Assembly (NCBI GenBank): GCA_015058185.1
Contig: SVCV01000006.1
Span: forward strand, 1 to 34,816
Source: Clostridiales bacterium
GTDB taxonomy: Bacteria > Bacillota > Clostridia > Peptostreptococcales > Anaerovoracaceae
Length of the DNA: 34,816 bases
Reading direction: 5' to 3'
The notes under the pieces were generated by a model. It saw only the letters and a program-made list of their open reading frames with translations, did no database searches and was not told where the DNA came from. Of the stretch, positions 16,937 through 25,748 are shown piece after piece (the first letter of the stretch is position 1; each line of letters starts with the position of its first letter). Position numbers and translations under genes: made by a program.

Positions 16937-18766
16937 ATGTGCGGTATCGTAGGCTATATCGGCAGCGATAATGCCAGCGACATTATCATTGACGGTTTGA
17001 AAAAGCTGGAGTATAGAGGATACGATTCTGCGGGGATCGCTCTGCAGAAAAACGGACAGATCCTTGTACATAAATACAAAGGGCGGATCGCTAATCTGGA
17101 AGCAGCCATCGAGGGAAAGGATCTGTACAGCCACTGCGGCATCGGTCACACCCGTTGGGCTACCCACGGTGCACCCTCTGATGTAAACTCCCATCCTCAT
17201 ACCAATGGGGACGGAAGCATTGCCGTTGTTCACAACGGGATCATCGAAAATTACACCGAACTGAAGGAATGGCTCATTGCTGAACATGGAGTGGAATTCC
17301 GGTCCGAGACGGATACGGAAGTCATCGCTCACCTGGTGGGCCTTTACTATGACGGCGACCTGATGGATGCAGTTTATAAGGCTGCGGAAAAGATGCGGGG
17401 CGCCTATGCCATCGGTGCCATCTGCAACAAAGAGCCGGACAAAATGGTAGCGGTTCGGAAGGACAGTCCCCTGGTAGTGGGGTTGGGCGAAGGATGCAAT
17501 TTTATTGCTTCGGATATTCCCGCTCTCCTTCGCTATGTCCGAAAGATCTATCTGATCGAAAACAACGAGACCGTAGTTCTTACTAAGGATGAGGTCAAGA
17601 TCTATAATGCGGACCGGAAGGAAGTACACCGAGATGTCTTCCACGTTACCTGGGATGCAGATGCCGCGGAAAAAGAAGGCTACGATCACTTTATGATCAA
17701 GGAGATCCACGAACAGCCCAAGGGTCTGTACGAAACCCTTCACCGCCGTTTGTTGGAAGATGACAGCATCAAACTGGACGGCATTACCATCACCAAAGAA
17801 GAAATCGAAAACCTGGATAAGGTTTATATCGTCGCCTGCGGAACAGCTTATCACGCCGGCCTGATCGGCAAATTCGCCATCGAGCGCTTTGCCAGGATCC
17901 CTGTGGAAGTGGAAGTGGCTTCCGAGTTCCGTTACAGGGAACCTCTCATTAACGAAAAGTCTTTGTTTATCGCCATCAGCCAGTCCGGAGAGACCTCCGA
18001 CACTTTGGCTGCCCTTCGGGAAGCCAAGAGCAAGGGTGCCCGGGTATTGTCTGTGGTAAATGTGGTGGGAAGTTCCGTTGCCAGAGAATCTGACGATGTA
18101 TTTTACACCTGGGCAGGTCCTGAGATCGCCGTTGCCTCTACGAAGGCTTACACCACCCAGCTGATGTGTATGTACCTGATCGCCCTGCACATGGCAAAGG
18201 AAAAGGGTGTTATGAGCCAGGAAGAGTACCTGGGCTATATTCGGGATCTGAAAGAGATTCCCGAAAAGCTGAAGAAGATCCTTCGTTCCGAAAAGGCGAT
18301 CCACGAGATGGCCAAGGATCTGTACAAAACGGAGCAGGTATTCTTTATCGGCAGAGGAAACGATTCTGCGGTTTCTTATGAGGGCTCTCTGAAGCTGAAG
18401 GAGATCTCCTATATCAATTCTTTCGCCATTGCTGCGGGAGAACTGAAGCACGGAACCATCGCTCTGATCGAAAAAGATACTTTGGTCATTTCCCTCGCTG
18501 CGCAGGATCATCTCTTTGAAAAGATGCTCTCCAATATTCAGGAAGTAAAGGCCAGAGGCGCCTATGTGGTAGGTCTCGCCAAGGAAGGCAATACGGAGAT
18601 CGAAAAGCAGGCGGATCGGGTGATCTACATTCCCGAATGCCGGGATGAGCTGACACCTCTTCTGTCCGTGGTTCCTCTCCAGCTGTTGGCTTATTATATT
18701 GCAAAGCTGCGGGGCTGCGATATCGACAAGCCCAAGAACCTGGCCAAGTCCGTTACTGTAGAATAA
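16937..18766 (+). CDS. glmS: glutamine--fructose-6-phosphate aminotransferase (isomerizing)
   Basis: MCGIVGYIGSDNASDIIIDGLKKLEYRGYDSAG; C-terminal DKPKNLAKSVTVE. Confidence 0.98.
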   Translation: MCGIVGYIGSDNASDIIIDGLKKLEYRGYDSAGIALQKNGQILVHKYKGRIANLEAAIEGKDLYSHCGIGHTRWATHGAPSDVNSHPHTNGDGSIAVVHNGIIENYTELKEWLIAEHGVEFRSETDTEVIAHLVGLYYDGDLMDAVYKAAEKMRGAYAIGAICNKEPDKMVAVRKDSPLVVGLGEGCNFIASDIPALLRYVRKIYLIENNETVVLTKDEVKIYNADRKEVHRDVFHVTWDADAAEKEGYDHFMIKEIHEQPKGLYETLHRRLLEDDSIKLDGITITKEEIENLDKVYIVACGTAYHAGLIGKFAIERFARIPVEVEVASEFRYREPLINEKSLFIAISQSGETSDTLAALREAKSKGARVLSVVNVVGSSVARESDDVFYTWAGPEIAVASTKAYTTQLMCMYLIALHMAKEKGVMSQEEYLGYIRDLKEIPEKLKKILRSEKAIHEMAKDLYKTEQVFFIGRGNDSAVSYEGSLKLKEISYINSFAIAAGELKHGTIALIEKDTLVISLAAQDHLFEKMLSNIQEVKARGAYVVGLAKEGNTEIEKQADRVIYIPECRDELTPLLSVVPLQLLAYYIAKLRGCDIDKPKNLAKSVTVE

Positions 18767-18799
18767 TTCGTCCTGAGAGATCGGACGGTCATTTCAGTC

Positions 18800-18820
18800 T
18801 GCCGCCGGTTTTCGGCGGCA
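18800..18820 (+). terminator. GC-rich hairpin after glmS (weak T tract)
   Basis: TGCCGCCG...CGGCGGCA stem. Confidence 0.45.
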
Positions 18821-18840
18821 TTTCTTATAAGGAGTAATTT

Positions 18841-19809
18841 ATGACAACCGCAAATGTAGCACGATGTGCAGAATCTCTGATCCGGGAAACCGAAAAAATC
18901 ATTATTGGCCGGGATGAGCAGATCCGTCTTATGCTTATGGCCATTTTGGCAGAAGGACACGTTCTTTTGGAAGATCTTCCCGGAAGCGGTAAGACCACTT
19001 TGGCAAAGACGCTTTCTTTAGCTCTTGGATGCGATTACAGCCGGATCCAGTTCACTCCGGACCTGCTTCCTTCTGATGTAGTCGGCATGAAGATCTACAA
19101 CCAGAAAACCGGGGAGTTTCAGTATTTGGAAGGGCCTGTAAAGACCCATATCCTGCTGGCCGATGAGATCAACCGGGCTATCCCCCGTACTCAGGCAGCC
19201 TTGCTGGAAGCCATGGAAGAAAAGCAGGTCACCATCGAAGGGGAGACCTCTCCTTTGCCTGCGCCTTTCGTCGTTATGGCTACCCAAAACCCGGTAGAAG
19301 GGGAGAGCACCTTCCCTCTGCCCGTAGCACAGATGGACCGCTTCTTTGTCCGGCTGTCCCTGGGCTACCTTTCTGCTCAGGAAGAAGTGGACATGCTCAG
19401 CCGGTTGGGCGACGGCATTCCTTTTGAGAAGGTGGAGAAGATCACTTCTCCCGAAGAGATCCGCCAGCTCCAGAAAGAGGTCCAGGAAGTGTTCGTCAGC
19501 GATGATGTGAAGGAATACATCGTTGCTCTGACGCAGGCTACCCGTACCCATAAGCTTCTTCGCTTCGGTGTAAGCCCCCGGGCTGCCAGAAGCCTGTTTA
19601 AGGGCGGCAAGGCTTATGCCGCCATGGCCGGCCGGGATTTCGTGACTCCCGATGACATTCAGAAGATCGCCTTTGCGGTCCTGACGCACCGGATCTCCCT
19701 TCAGAGTGAGGCTCTGTTCTCCGGACATACCCCGGAACAGGTCATCGCAGACATTTTGGCAGAGATCCCCGTACCTCCCGCAAAAGAGGATATGTTCCAT
19801 GTCCGTTGA
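18841..19809 (+). CDS. MoxR family AAA ATPase
   Basis: LLEDLPGSGKTTLAKTL; ADEINRAIPRTQAALLEAMEE; MATQNPVEGESTFPLP. Confidence 0.95.
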   Translation: MTTANVARCAESLIRETEKIIIGRDEQIRLMLMAILAEGHVLLEDLPGSGKTTLAKTLSLALGCDYSRIQFTPDLLPSDVVGMKIYNQKTGEFQYLEGPVKTHILLADEINRAIPRTQAALLEAMEEKQVTIEGETSPLPAPFVVMATQNPVEGESTFPLPVAQMDRFFVRLSLGYLSAQEEVDMLSRLGDGIPFEKVEKITSPEEIRQLQKEVQEVFVSDDVKEYIVALTQATRTHKLLRFGVSPRAARSLFKGGKAYAAMAGRDFVTPDDIQKIAFAVLTHRISLQSEALFSGHTPEQVIADILAEIPVPPAKEDMFHVR

Positions 19810-21097
19810 GCAAACTTTCTCCAGTATTTTTTCAGGCAAATGGATATTCTTTGCCTTTCTTGCAGGATCCCTGATCGCGGCCTACAACGATTATTTCGCG
19901 TTGGCTGCGATTTTGATGTTCCTTTTTTTGCTGTACTTTTTTTCCTGGCTTTGGGGGAAAATGTCCCTCCGCAAAGTAAGTGTAAAAGTTTCCGCAGAGA
20001 AAACCCGGGCTTTCCCCGGGGGAACCTTCCCGGTTTCCTGGCATGTGGAAAATGATAAATTTCTTCCTTTGATTTGGCTGGACGTTCTTCATCTGCGTCC
20101 GAAACGGGACTGTGCGGTTCCCGACGAGACCTTCTCCCGGGGCGCCCGGCAATTCCCCGGGGAAATCGAGCAAAAGGCCATCTTCGGCCGGAAGTTTGCC
20201 TGGATCTTATCCTGGCAAAGGCTGGATTGGTCTATGGAATATCTGGCCCGGGCCCGGGGGATCTGCAGTCTGGAAAACCTGACATTGGTCTCCGGTGACG
20301 GCTTTGGTCTTACGGTTCGGGAAAAAACCTTGCGATTGAGCTCTCCCGTGAAGTTGGTGGTATATCCCCGGATCATTCCCGTGGATCTTCGGCCCTTCCT
20401 TCGTCCTCTTTATGACTGTGCCGGAGGCGGTGCCGGTTATTTTGAAGACCGTACTCTGCTGAAAAACAGTCGGGATTATTTGCCCGGTGACAGCTTTAAG
20501 TCCATCAATTGGAGAATGGCTGCCAAGTCTCAAAAACTCCAGTCCAATGTTTACGAAAAGATCCTTCCCCGGGCAGCCTTTTTCGTTTTGGATGCAGAGT
20601 CCTTTAAAAAGGGAACGGATCCGGAATTCGAGGAGATCCTGGAAGTTTTGGCTTCTTTGATCCTGCGGCTTCAGGATCAGCAGATGAACTGCGGATTGAC
20701 TCTTCCCGGAAATCCCGGCTCTCTGCACATTCCTTCCTGCAAAAACTCCGGAAATATCCTGGCAGATCTTGCAGGGATCGAGCGTCCTGTAGAAAAAAAG
20801 AAAAAGAAAATGGGAAAAATGACCTCCGAGGATGCCCTGGAGGATGAACAGATCCTGCTGGAAAAAGAGGAAGAGGAGATCCCTCTGCTTTTCCCTGTTT
20901 CCGAGATCCTTTCCTATCGGGATTTGTTAGGACAGGTATATATTGCGGCGCGGGATCCGGAATCTGTGACCTGCCGCCAGTTAGTAGCAGCCTTCGGTGA
21001 GGATAAAGTTCGCTACATTTTCTGCGAGAATCCCCAGGGGATCCATGCGGATCACTCTATGACCCTGGAACAGATTCGAAAGGGGGCGGAAGAATGA
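19799..21097 (+). CDS. DUF58 domain-containing protein
   Basis: Two N-terminal TM segments; YLPGDSFKSINWRMAAKSQKL; overlaps moxR end. Confidence 0.9.
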   Translation: MSVEQTFSSIFSGKWIFFAFLAGSLIAAYNDYFALAAILMFLFLLYFFSWLWGKMSLRKVSVKVSAEKTRAFPGGTFPVSWHVENDKFLPLIWLDVLHLRPKRDCAVPDETFSRGARQFPGEIEQKAIFGRKFAWILSWQRLDWSMEYLARARGICSLENLTLVSGDGFGLTVREKTLRLSSPVKLVVYPRIIPVDLRPFLRPLYDCAGGGAGYFEDRTLLKNSRDYLPGDSFKSINWRMAAKSQKLQSNVYEKILPRAAFFVLDAESFKKGTDPEFEEILEVLASLILRLQDQQMNCGLTLPGNPGSLHIPSCKNSGNILADLAGIERPVEKKKKKMGKMTSEDALEDEQILLEKEEEEIPLLFPVSEILSYRDLLGQVYIAARDPESVTCRQLVAAFGEDKVRYIFCENPQGIHADHSMTLEQIRKGAEE

Positions 21098-22392
21098 GAA
21101 ATTTCACTGCCCATTTTGTAAGTGTCTCCTCCATTTGGTGCTGCACGGCGATCCTTTATACCCTTTTCCTTGTGGGAACCCACGGCCAGCATACCGAGGC
21201 CTACATTGATTTTTATCCCTGGGTGGCCCTTGCCTTACTGTTTTATGTGGTCGATGTGCTTTTGCTTCGACGGGGACTTTCGGAGAACCTTTTTGTCGGG
21301 CTCAATGTGGCAATGATCGCGTTTCTTGTGGCCTTTGGAAGTCTGTTCCTTGCTCACGGGGCAAGCTTTATGGGAAGTGTTGCCGCCGGTGTATTCCTTT
21401 TGGTTCCCGGCGTTATGGCCTTTTTCTTGAGCCGAAAGCCCCTTTCTCCCAACACGGTGCTGAACTTCCTGGAAGGTGCCATCGTCCTCTTTATCGTTTA
21501 TGTATTTATGGAAGAGAGCGCGGCAGGTTCCGGGAATTACTTCAATATTCCTTTGATCGCTGCGCTGGTTTTGGCTTTTGTCAGCATCATTCTTATGCGG
21601 ACGGTTTCCGGAAACCGAAGCAAGGTGCAGGGAAGCCGGCTGACCGGCGGGCTCATGATGGCTGCCATCTTTGTGGTGATCCTTTTGATCTCCGTAGGCG
21701 GGCTGATGCTTTTCTCCGGCGGGATCCGTACAGCCCTGTCCGGGGTGCTTTCCGGCCTTACGTCTTTGGGCCTTGCCATTGCCGGCCTTTTCCTTAAGCT
21801 CATGGAATTCCTGGCGCAATTTGCCTCGGAGGAAGAGGCCCTTCCTCCGGAAATGGAGCCCACTATGGGCAGCCCTGACGGGGAAATGGATGCCTTTGCC
21901 CAGATGGATTGGGGCAATGTGCCTTTGATCCTTATCGGGGTCATTATCGCTGCGGTGGTCGTGGGCATTGCTGTCTGGATGCGGAAAAATAAAGGACAAA
22001 AACTTCCGGCTCAGGCCGTCGTAAAGGGAAGTCCGGAAAAGCGGGCTTTCATTCGGAACCGTCTTTGGGATCGGATCGTCCAATGGATAAGAGCCCTTCG
22101 GCAGAAGCTTATTTTTACCTGGCATAAATTTATCTATCGGAATACGGTTCCCGGGATCCTTCTCCGGGCGGAAGCCTGTGGTATGAGAAGAAAGGTCCGC
22201 AGAGAAAAGGGCGAATCCGGAAGCCATTACATCCGTAGACTTGTGCAGGGAATGGATGAAAAGATCTGTTCTCAGGAAGACCGGATCCTTGCAGAGGAGT
22301 TTTGCGGTTTGCTGGACCGCTTTTTCTACAGCGGGAAAGATCCTTCTGCAGATGAAAAAATGCTTCGCCGGATGAAAAAGATATTTCGGTAA
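21094..22392 (+). CDS. multi-TM membrane protein with DUF4129-like C-terminus, MoxR/DUF58 operon partner
   Basis: ~8 TM helices; 4-bp overlap with DUF58 gene; cytoplasmic basic C-terminus. Confidence 0.65.
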   Translation: MRNFTAHFVSVSSIWCCTAILYTLFLVGTHGQHTEAYIDFYPWVALALLFYVVDVLLLRRGLSENLFVGLNVAMIAFLVAFGSLFLAHGASFMGSVAAGVFLLVPGVMAFFLSRKPLSPNTVLNFLEGAIVLFIVYVFMEESAAGSGNYFNIPLIAALVLAFVSIILMRTVSGNRSKVQGSRLTGGLMMAAIFVVILLISVGGLMLFSGGIRTALSGVLSGLTSLGLAIAGLFLKLMEFLAQFASEEEALPPEMEPTMGSPDGEMDAFAQMDWGNVPLILIGVIIAAVVVGIAVWMRKNKGQKLPAQAVVKGSPEKRAFIRNRLWDRIVQWIRALRQKLIFTWHKFIYRNTVPGILLRAEACGMRRKVRREKGESGSHYIRRLVQGMDEKICSQEDRILAEEFCGLLDRFFYSGKDPSADEKMLRRMKKIFR

Positions 22393-22461
22393 TGAATTCC
22401 TTAGGAATTTATGGTAAAATTATTATGTATGCTCAGGGGTATTACGAAAAGGGGGATTAAA

Positions 22462-23172
22462 ATGAAAAAACGATGGATCCTTGCACTGGGTCTTTGCCTG
22501 GTAATGGCCTTATTTGCATTTGGATGCGGCGCAGGGGATCATGCCGCAGATCCGAAAGAGGAAGTTCTTCAGCAGGATCCTGCTGCGGACCAGGAATCGG
22601 AACCTCCCGCGGTTCCGGAAACACCTGTGGATCAGCCGGAAGCACAGATCCCTTCGTCCTATACGGAAAAGGTTATTCTTTACTACGCCAATGACGAGTA
22701 TATTGAAACCGGTCGTTCCGACCTGCCCCGACTGCTGCCCTTTGAGACAGAGATCGAATACACTTCAGAAGAAGGCCCTCTGATGGCCATGTTAGAGGCT
22801 TTGAAGGAAGTTCCCGCCGGTGCAGAAGGACTGTCTACTGTGATTTCGAAGGATATCACTTTCCTGGATGCCCGCATGGGTTGGGAAAATGACGAGATCG
22901 TTTATACGGAAAACGGCGAACCTGACGGAAGCCAAATGGTGGTTTTCGTGGATGTGGCTGCGGAAGGCCTGGGCGGCGGATCTCTGACAGAAGAGCTGTT
23001 TATTGATCAAATCGTGGAAACGATCTTTGCTGAACAGGGGAATAATGGAGGCTTTATTGCCGGTCAGTATGGGACGCCCTATGGAGTCCAGTTCCTCGTA
23101 AACGGCGAGAAAGTGGAAAGTCTCATGGGTCACTTCGGCGCCATGGAGCCTTTTGAAAGTACTTTAAATTAA
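22462..23172 (+). CDS. GerMN-domain lipoprotein
   Basis: MKKRWILALGLCLVMALFAFGCGAG lipobox; KVILYYANDEYIETG...; FVDVAAEGLGGGSLTEELFIDQIVETI. Confidence 0.8.
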   Translation: MKKRWILALGLCLVMALFAFGCGAGDHAADPKEEVLQQDPAADQESEPPAVPETPVDQPEAQIPSSYTEKVILYYANDEYIETGRSDLPRLLPFETEIEYTSEEGPLMAMLEALKEVPAGAEGLSTVISKDITFLDARMGWENDEIVYTENGEPDGSQMVVFVDVAAEGLGGGSLTEELFIDQIVETIFAEQGNNGGFIAGQYGTPYGVQFLVNGEKVESLMGHFGAMEPFESTLN

Positions 23173-23229
23173 GGAACCGATCCGGAGCCTCGGCTCCGTT
23201 GTAATAGAGATCCTGAAAAGGAGGAACCT

Positions 23230-24294
23230 ATGTTAAAAGATAATAAGGCCTTTTTCCGTGGCTGCCTGATGGGCGGCGCCATCGGCGATGCCATGGGATA
23301 TACCCGGGACTATATGAGTGCGGATCAGGTGGTGGATCGTTACGGCCGTCAGGGGCTTTGCGATCTGCAAAGAAATTCTTCCAGCCATCTGGCTCTCATT
23401 TCCGATACCACCCAGCTCACCTGCTTCACGGTAGATGGTCTTCTTTGGGCGGATACCCGGGCCAAGAAAAAGGGCATTTACGGTTACATACCCTGCCTCT
23501 TCTACTCCTATCAGAAGTGGCTTTATACCCAGACCGGAAGTCTGGCAGATAAATCCTATGAATTTATCCTTCGGGGAGAGATCCTCCAGTGGGAGGAACT
23601 CTTTGCAAGAAGATCCCCCGGATCCACCTGCGTTTCCGCTCTGTCTGCCTGCATCAACAGCAAGTACGGCACTATGAAAAAGCGGATCAACAGCAGCAAA
23701 GGCTGCGGTGGGGTCATGCGTGCGGCTCCCGTAGGCATGTACTTCTGGAAAGAGCCCGCCAAAGCTTTCCGGTTCGGCTGTGAAAGCGCAGCCATTACCC
23801 ATGGCCATGCCAATGCGATCCTGCCCGCAGGATTCTTCGCCTGTCTGATCTCCCACATTATTCAGGGCAAGGAACTTCCCCATGCGGTGGATTCCGCTAT
23901 GGAAGAGCTGAAGCTTTATCCGGACCATGAAGAGACCTTGGAAGTTTTGGAGCGGGCGGTTGCTTTGAGCAAGGAAGAGGGCAATGAAGAGGAAATGCTG
24001 CGGTCCCTTGGTCAGGCCACCGTTGGCCACGAAGCCATTGCCATGGCGGTATTTTGTGCCCTGCGCCATTCCGACGACTTCCGGCAGGCCATTACCTTAG
24101 CGGCCAGCCACGGCGGAAATGCCAGCGTATCTGCCGGTATTTGCGGAAATATTTTGGGTGCCTATCTGGGAAGCCTTGAGATCCCCTTTGTATGGCTGCG
24201 GGATATTGAACTTTCCGAACTGTTTATTGTGGGTGCAGATCGCCTGTTGGCGGCCACCAGAACTTCCGAAGAGGAGATCGATGAAGATGAGTGA
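23230..24294 (+). CDS. ADP-ribosylglycohydrolase-family protein, metal-site residues apparently degenerate
   Basis: MGGAIGDAMG N-terminal motif; LISDTTQLTCFTVDGLLWA; HGGNASVSAGICGNILGAYLG. Confidence 0.85.
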   Translation: MLKDNKAFFRGCLMGGAIGDAMGYTRDYMSADQVVDRYGRQGLCDLQRNSSSHLALISDTTQLTCFTVDGLLWADTRAKKKGIYGYIPCLFYSYQKWLYTQTGSLADKSYEFILRGEILQWEELFARRSPGSTCVSALSACINSKYGTMKKRINSSKGCGGVMRAAPVGMYFWKEPAKAFRFGCESAAITHGHANAILPAGFFACLISHIIQGKELPHAVDSAMEELKLYPDHEETLEVLERAVALSKEEGNEEEMLRSLGQATVGHEAIAMAVFCALRHSDDFRQAITLAASHGGNASVSAGICGNILGAYLGSLEIPFVWLRDIELSELFIVGADRLLAATRTSEEEIDEDE

Positions 24295-25537
24295 GATCAG
24301 AGATATTAAATTAGCCCCTTCCGGACACCAGAAAATCGAATGGGTCCGAAATAATATGCCCCTTCTGCGGGATTTGGAAGAAGAGTTCCGCAAGACCCGG
24401 CCTTTTGAAGGCGTAAAAGTTTCCCTTTCTGTGCATCTGGAAGCAAAGACTGCATATCTTTGTAAGGTCCTGGCTGCAGGCGGCGCCCAGATGGCCGTTA
24501 CCGGAAGCAACGTTCTTTCCACCCGGGATGACATTGCAGCAGCCCTTGTAGAAGATGGCATGGAAGTGTTCGCTTTCTACAATGCCACCAAGGAAGAATA
24601 TTTCCGTCACATTGAAATGACTCTGGAGCAGAAATCCAACATCATCATCGATGACGGCGGTGACCTGACCTCCATGCTCCATAAGGAACGCCAGGATTTG
24701 GCGGAGGAAGTTTGGGGCGGATGCGAAGAGACCACCACCGGTATTATTCGCTTGAAAGCTATGGAGAGAGAAGGGGTTTTGAAATACCCCATGGTTGCGG
24801 TAAACGATGCGCAGTGCAAGCATCTTTTCGATAATCGTTACGGAACCGGTCAGTCCGTTTGGGACAGCATTATGCGGAGCACCAACCTGATCGTTGCCGG
24901 CAAGGTCGTAGTTGTCGCCGGTTACGGCTGGTGCGGCAAGGGCATTGCCCTCCGGGCGAAGGCTCTGGGTGCCAGAGTGATCGTTACGGAGATCGATCCT
25001 GTAGCTGCTATGGAAGCGGTTATGGACGGTCACGAAGTTATGACCATGATGGACGCTTCTCCCCGGGGAGACATCTTTGTCACCGCTACCGGATGCGAAA
25101 AAGTCATCACTCCCGAACACATGGCGGTCATGAAAAACCGGGCCATCCTTGCCAACGCAGGACACTTCAATGTAGAGATCGATATGCCTGCACTGGAAAA
25201 GATCGCAGTGGAAAAGATCGAACAGCGGGCCAATATCATGGGCTATGTGCTGCCTCAGGGCAATATGGTCTGTGTCATGGCAGAAGGCCGGCTGACCAAT
25301 ATTGCAGCAGGGGACGGTCACCCCGCCGAGATCATGGATCTCAGCTTTGCGGTACAGGCACTGTCCGCTTTGTTCCTGGTACAGAACCGGGGCAAGCTGG
25401 AAAACAAGGTCATCGATGTATCTTCGGAGATCGACGATATGATCTCCCGGAGAAAGCTGGCAGCCTGGGGGATCACCATCGATACCCTGACTCCGGAACA
25501 GAAAGCTTACCTCAGTGCCTGGGATATTGAAGAATAA
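24281..25537 (+). CDS. ahcY: adenosylhomocysteinase (SAH hydrolase)
   Basis: VSLSVHLEAKTAYLCKVLAAGGAQMAVTGSN; GKVVVVAGYGWCGKGIALRAKALGARVIVTEIDPVAAMEAVMDG; start 24281 or 24287. Confidence 0.93.
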   Translation: MKMSEIRDIKLAPSGHQKIEWVRNNMPLLRDLEEEFRKTRPFEGVKVSLSVHLEAKTAYLCKVLAAGGAQMAVTGSNVLSTRDDIAAALVEDGMEVFAFYNATKEEYFRHIEMTLEQKSNIIIDDGGDLTSMLHKERQDLAEEVWGGCEETTTGIIRLKAMEREGVLKYPMVAVNDAQCKHLFDNRYGTGQSVWDSIMRSTNLIVAGKVVVVAGYGWCGKGIALRAKALGARVIVTEIDPVAAMEAVMDGHEVMTMMDASPRGDIFVTATGCEKVITPEHMAVMKNRAILANAGHFNVEIDMPALEKIAVEKIEQRANIMGYVLPQGNMVCVMAEGRLTNIAAGDGHPAEIMDLSFAVQALSALFLVQNRGKLENKVIDVSSEIDDMISRRKLAAWGITIDTLTPEQKAYLSAWDIEE

Positions 25538-25641
25538 AAAAGAAATTGGCGGCGAAACTAATGACTGGTAAGGATAAATCTTCCAGTCATTATGCTTATA
25601 ATAAATATTGCGTAAAAATATGGTGCAATGCGTTATTTTGC

Positions 25642-25670
25642 TTGAAGTTTCAATGCGTAAAAGCTATAAT
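25642..25670 (+). promoter_or_regulatory. decarboxylase operon promoter, TTGAAG-17-TATAAT
   Basis: TTGAAG 25642-25647; TATAAT 25665-25670. Confidence 0.7.
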
Positions 25671-25748
25671 GAATGAAAATCAGAAGCTTATATATAAGAT
25701 GTAAGATTCTTAACGACTTTTTAATGAGTTTGAAGGAGGATACAGCAC

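Noticed and set aside
16922-18511. 529-aa antisense ORF opposite glmS
   Set aside because: Same codon-bias artefact opposite a clearly assigned essential gene; no family features.
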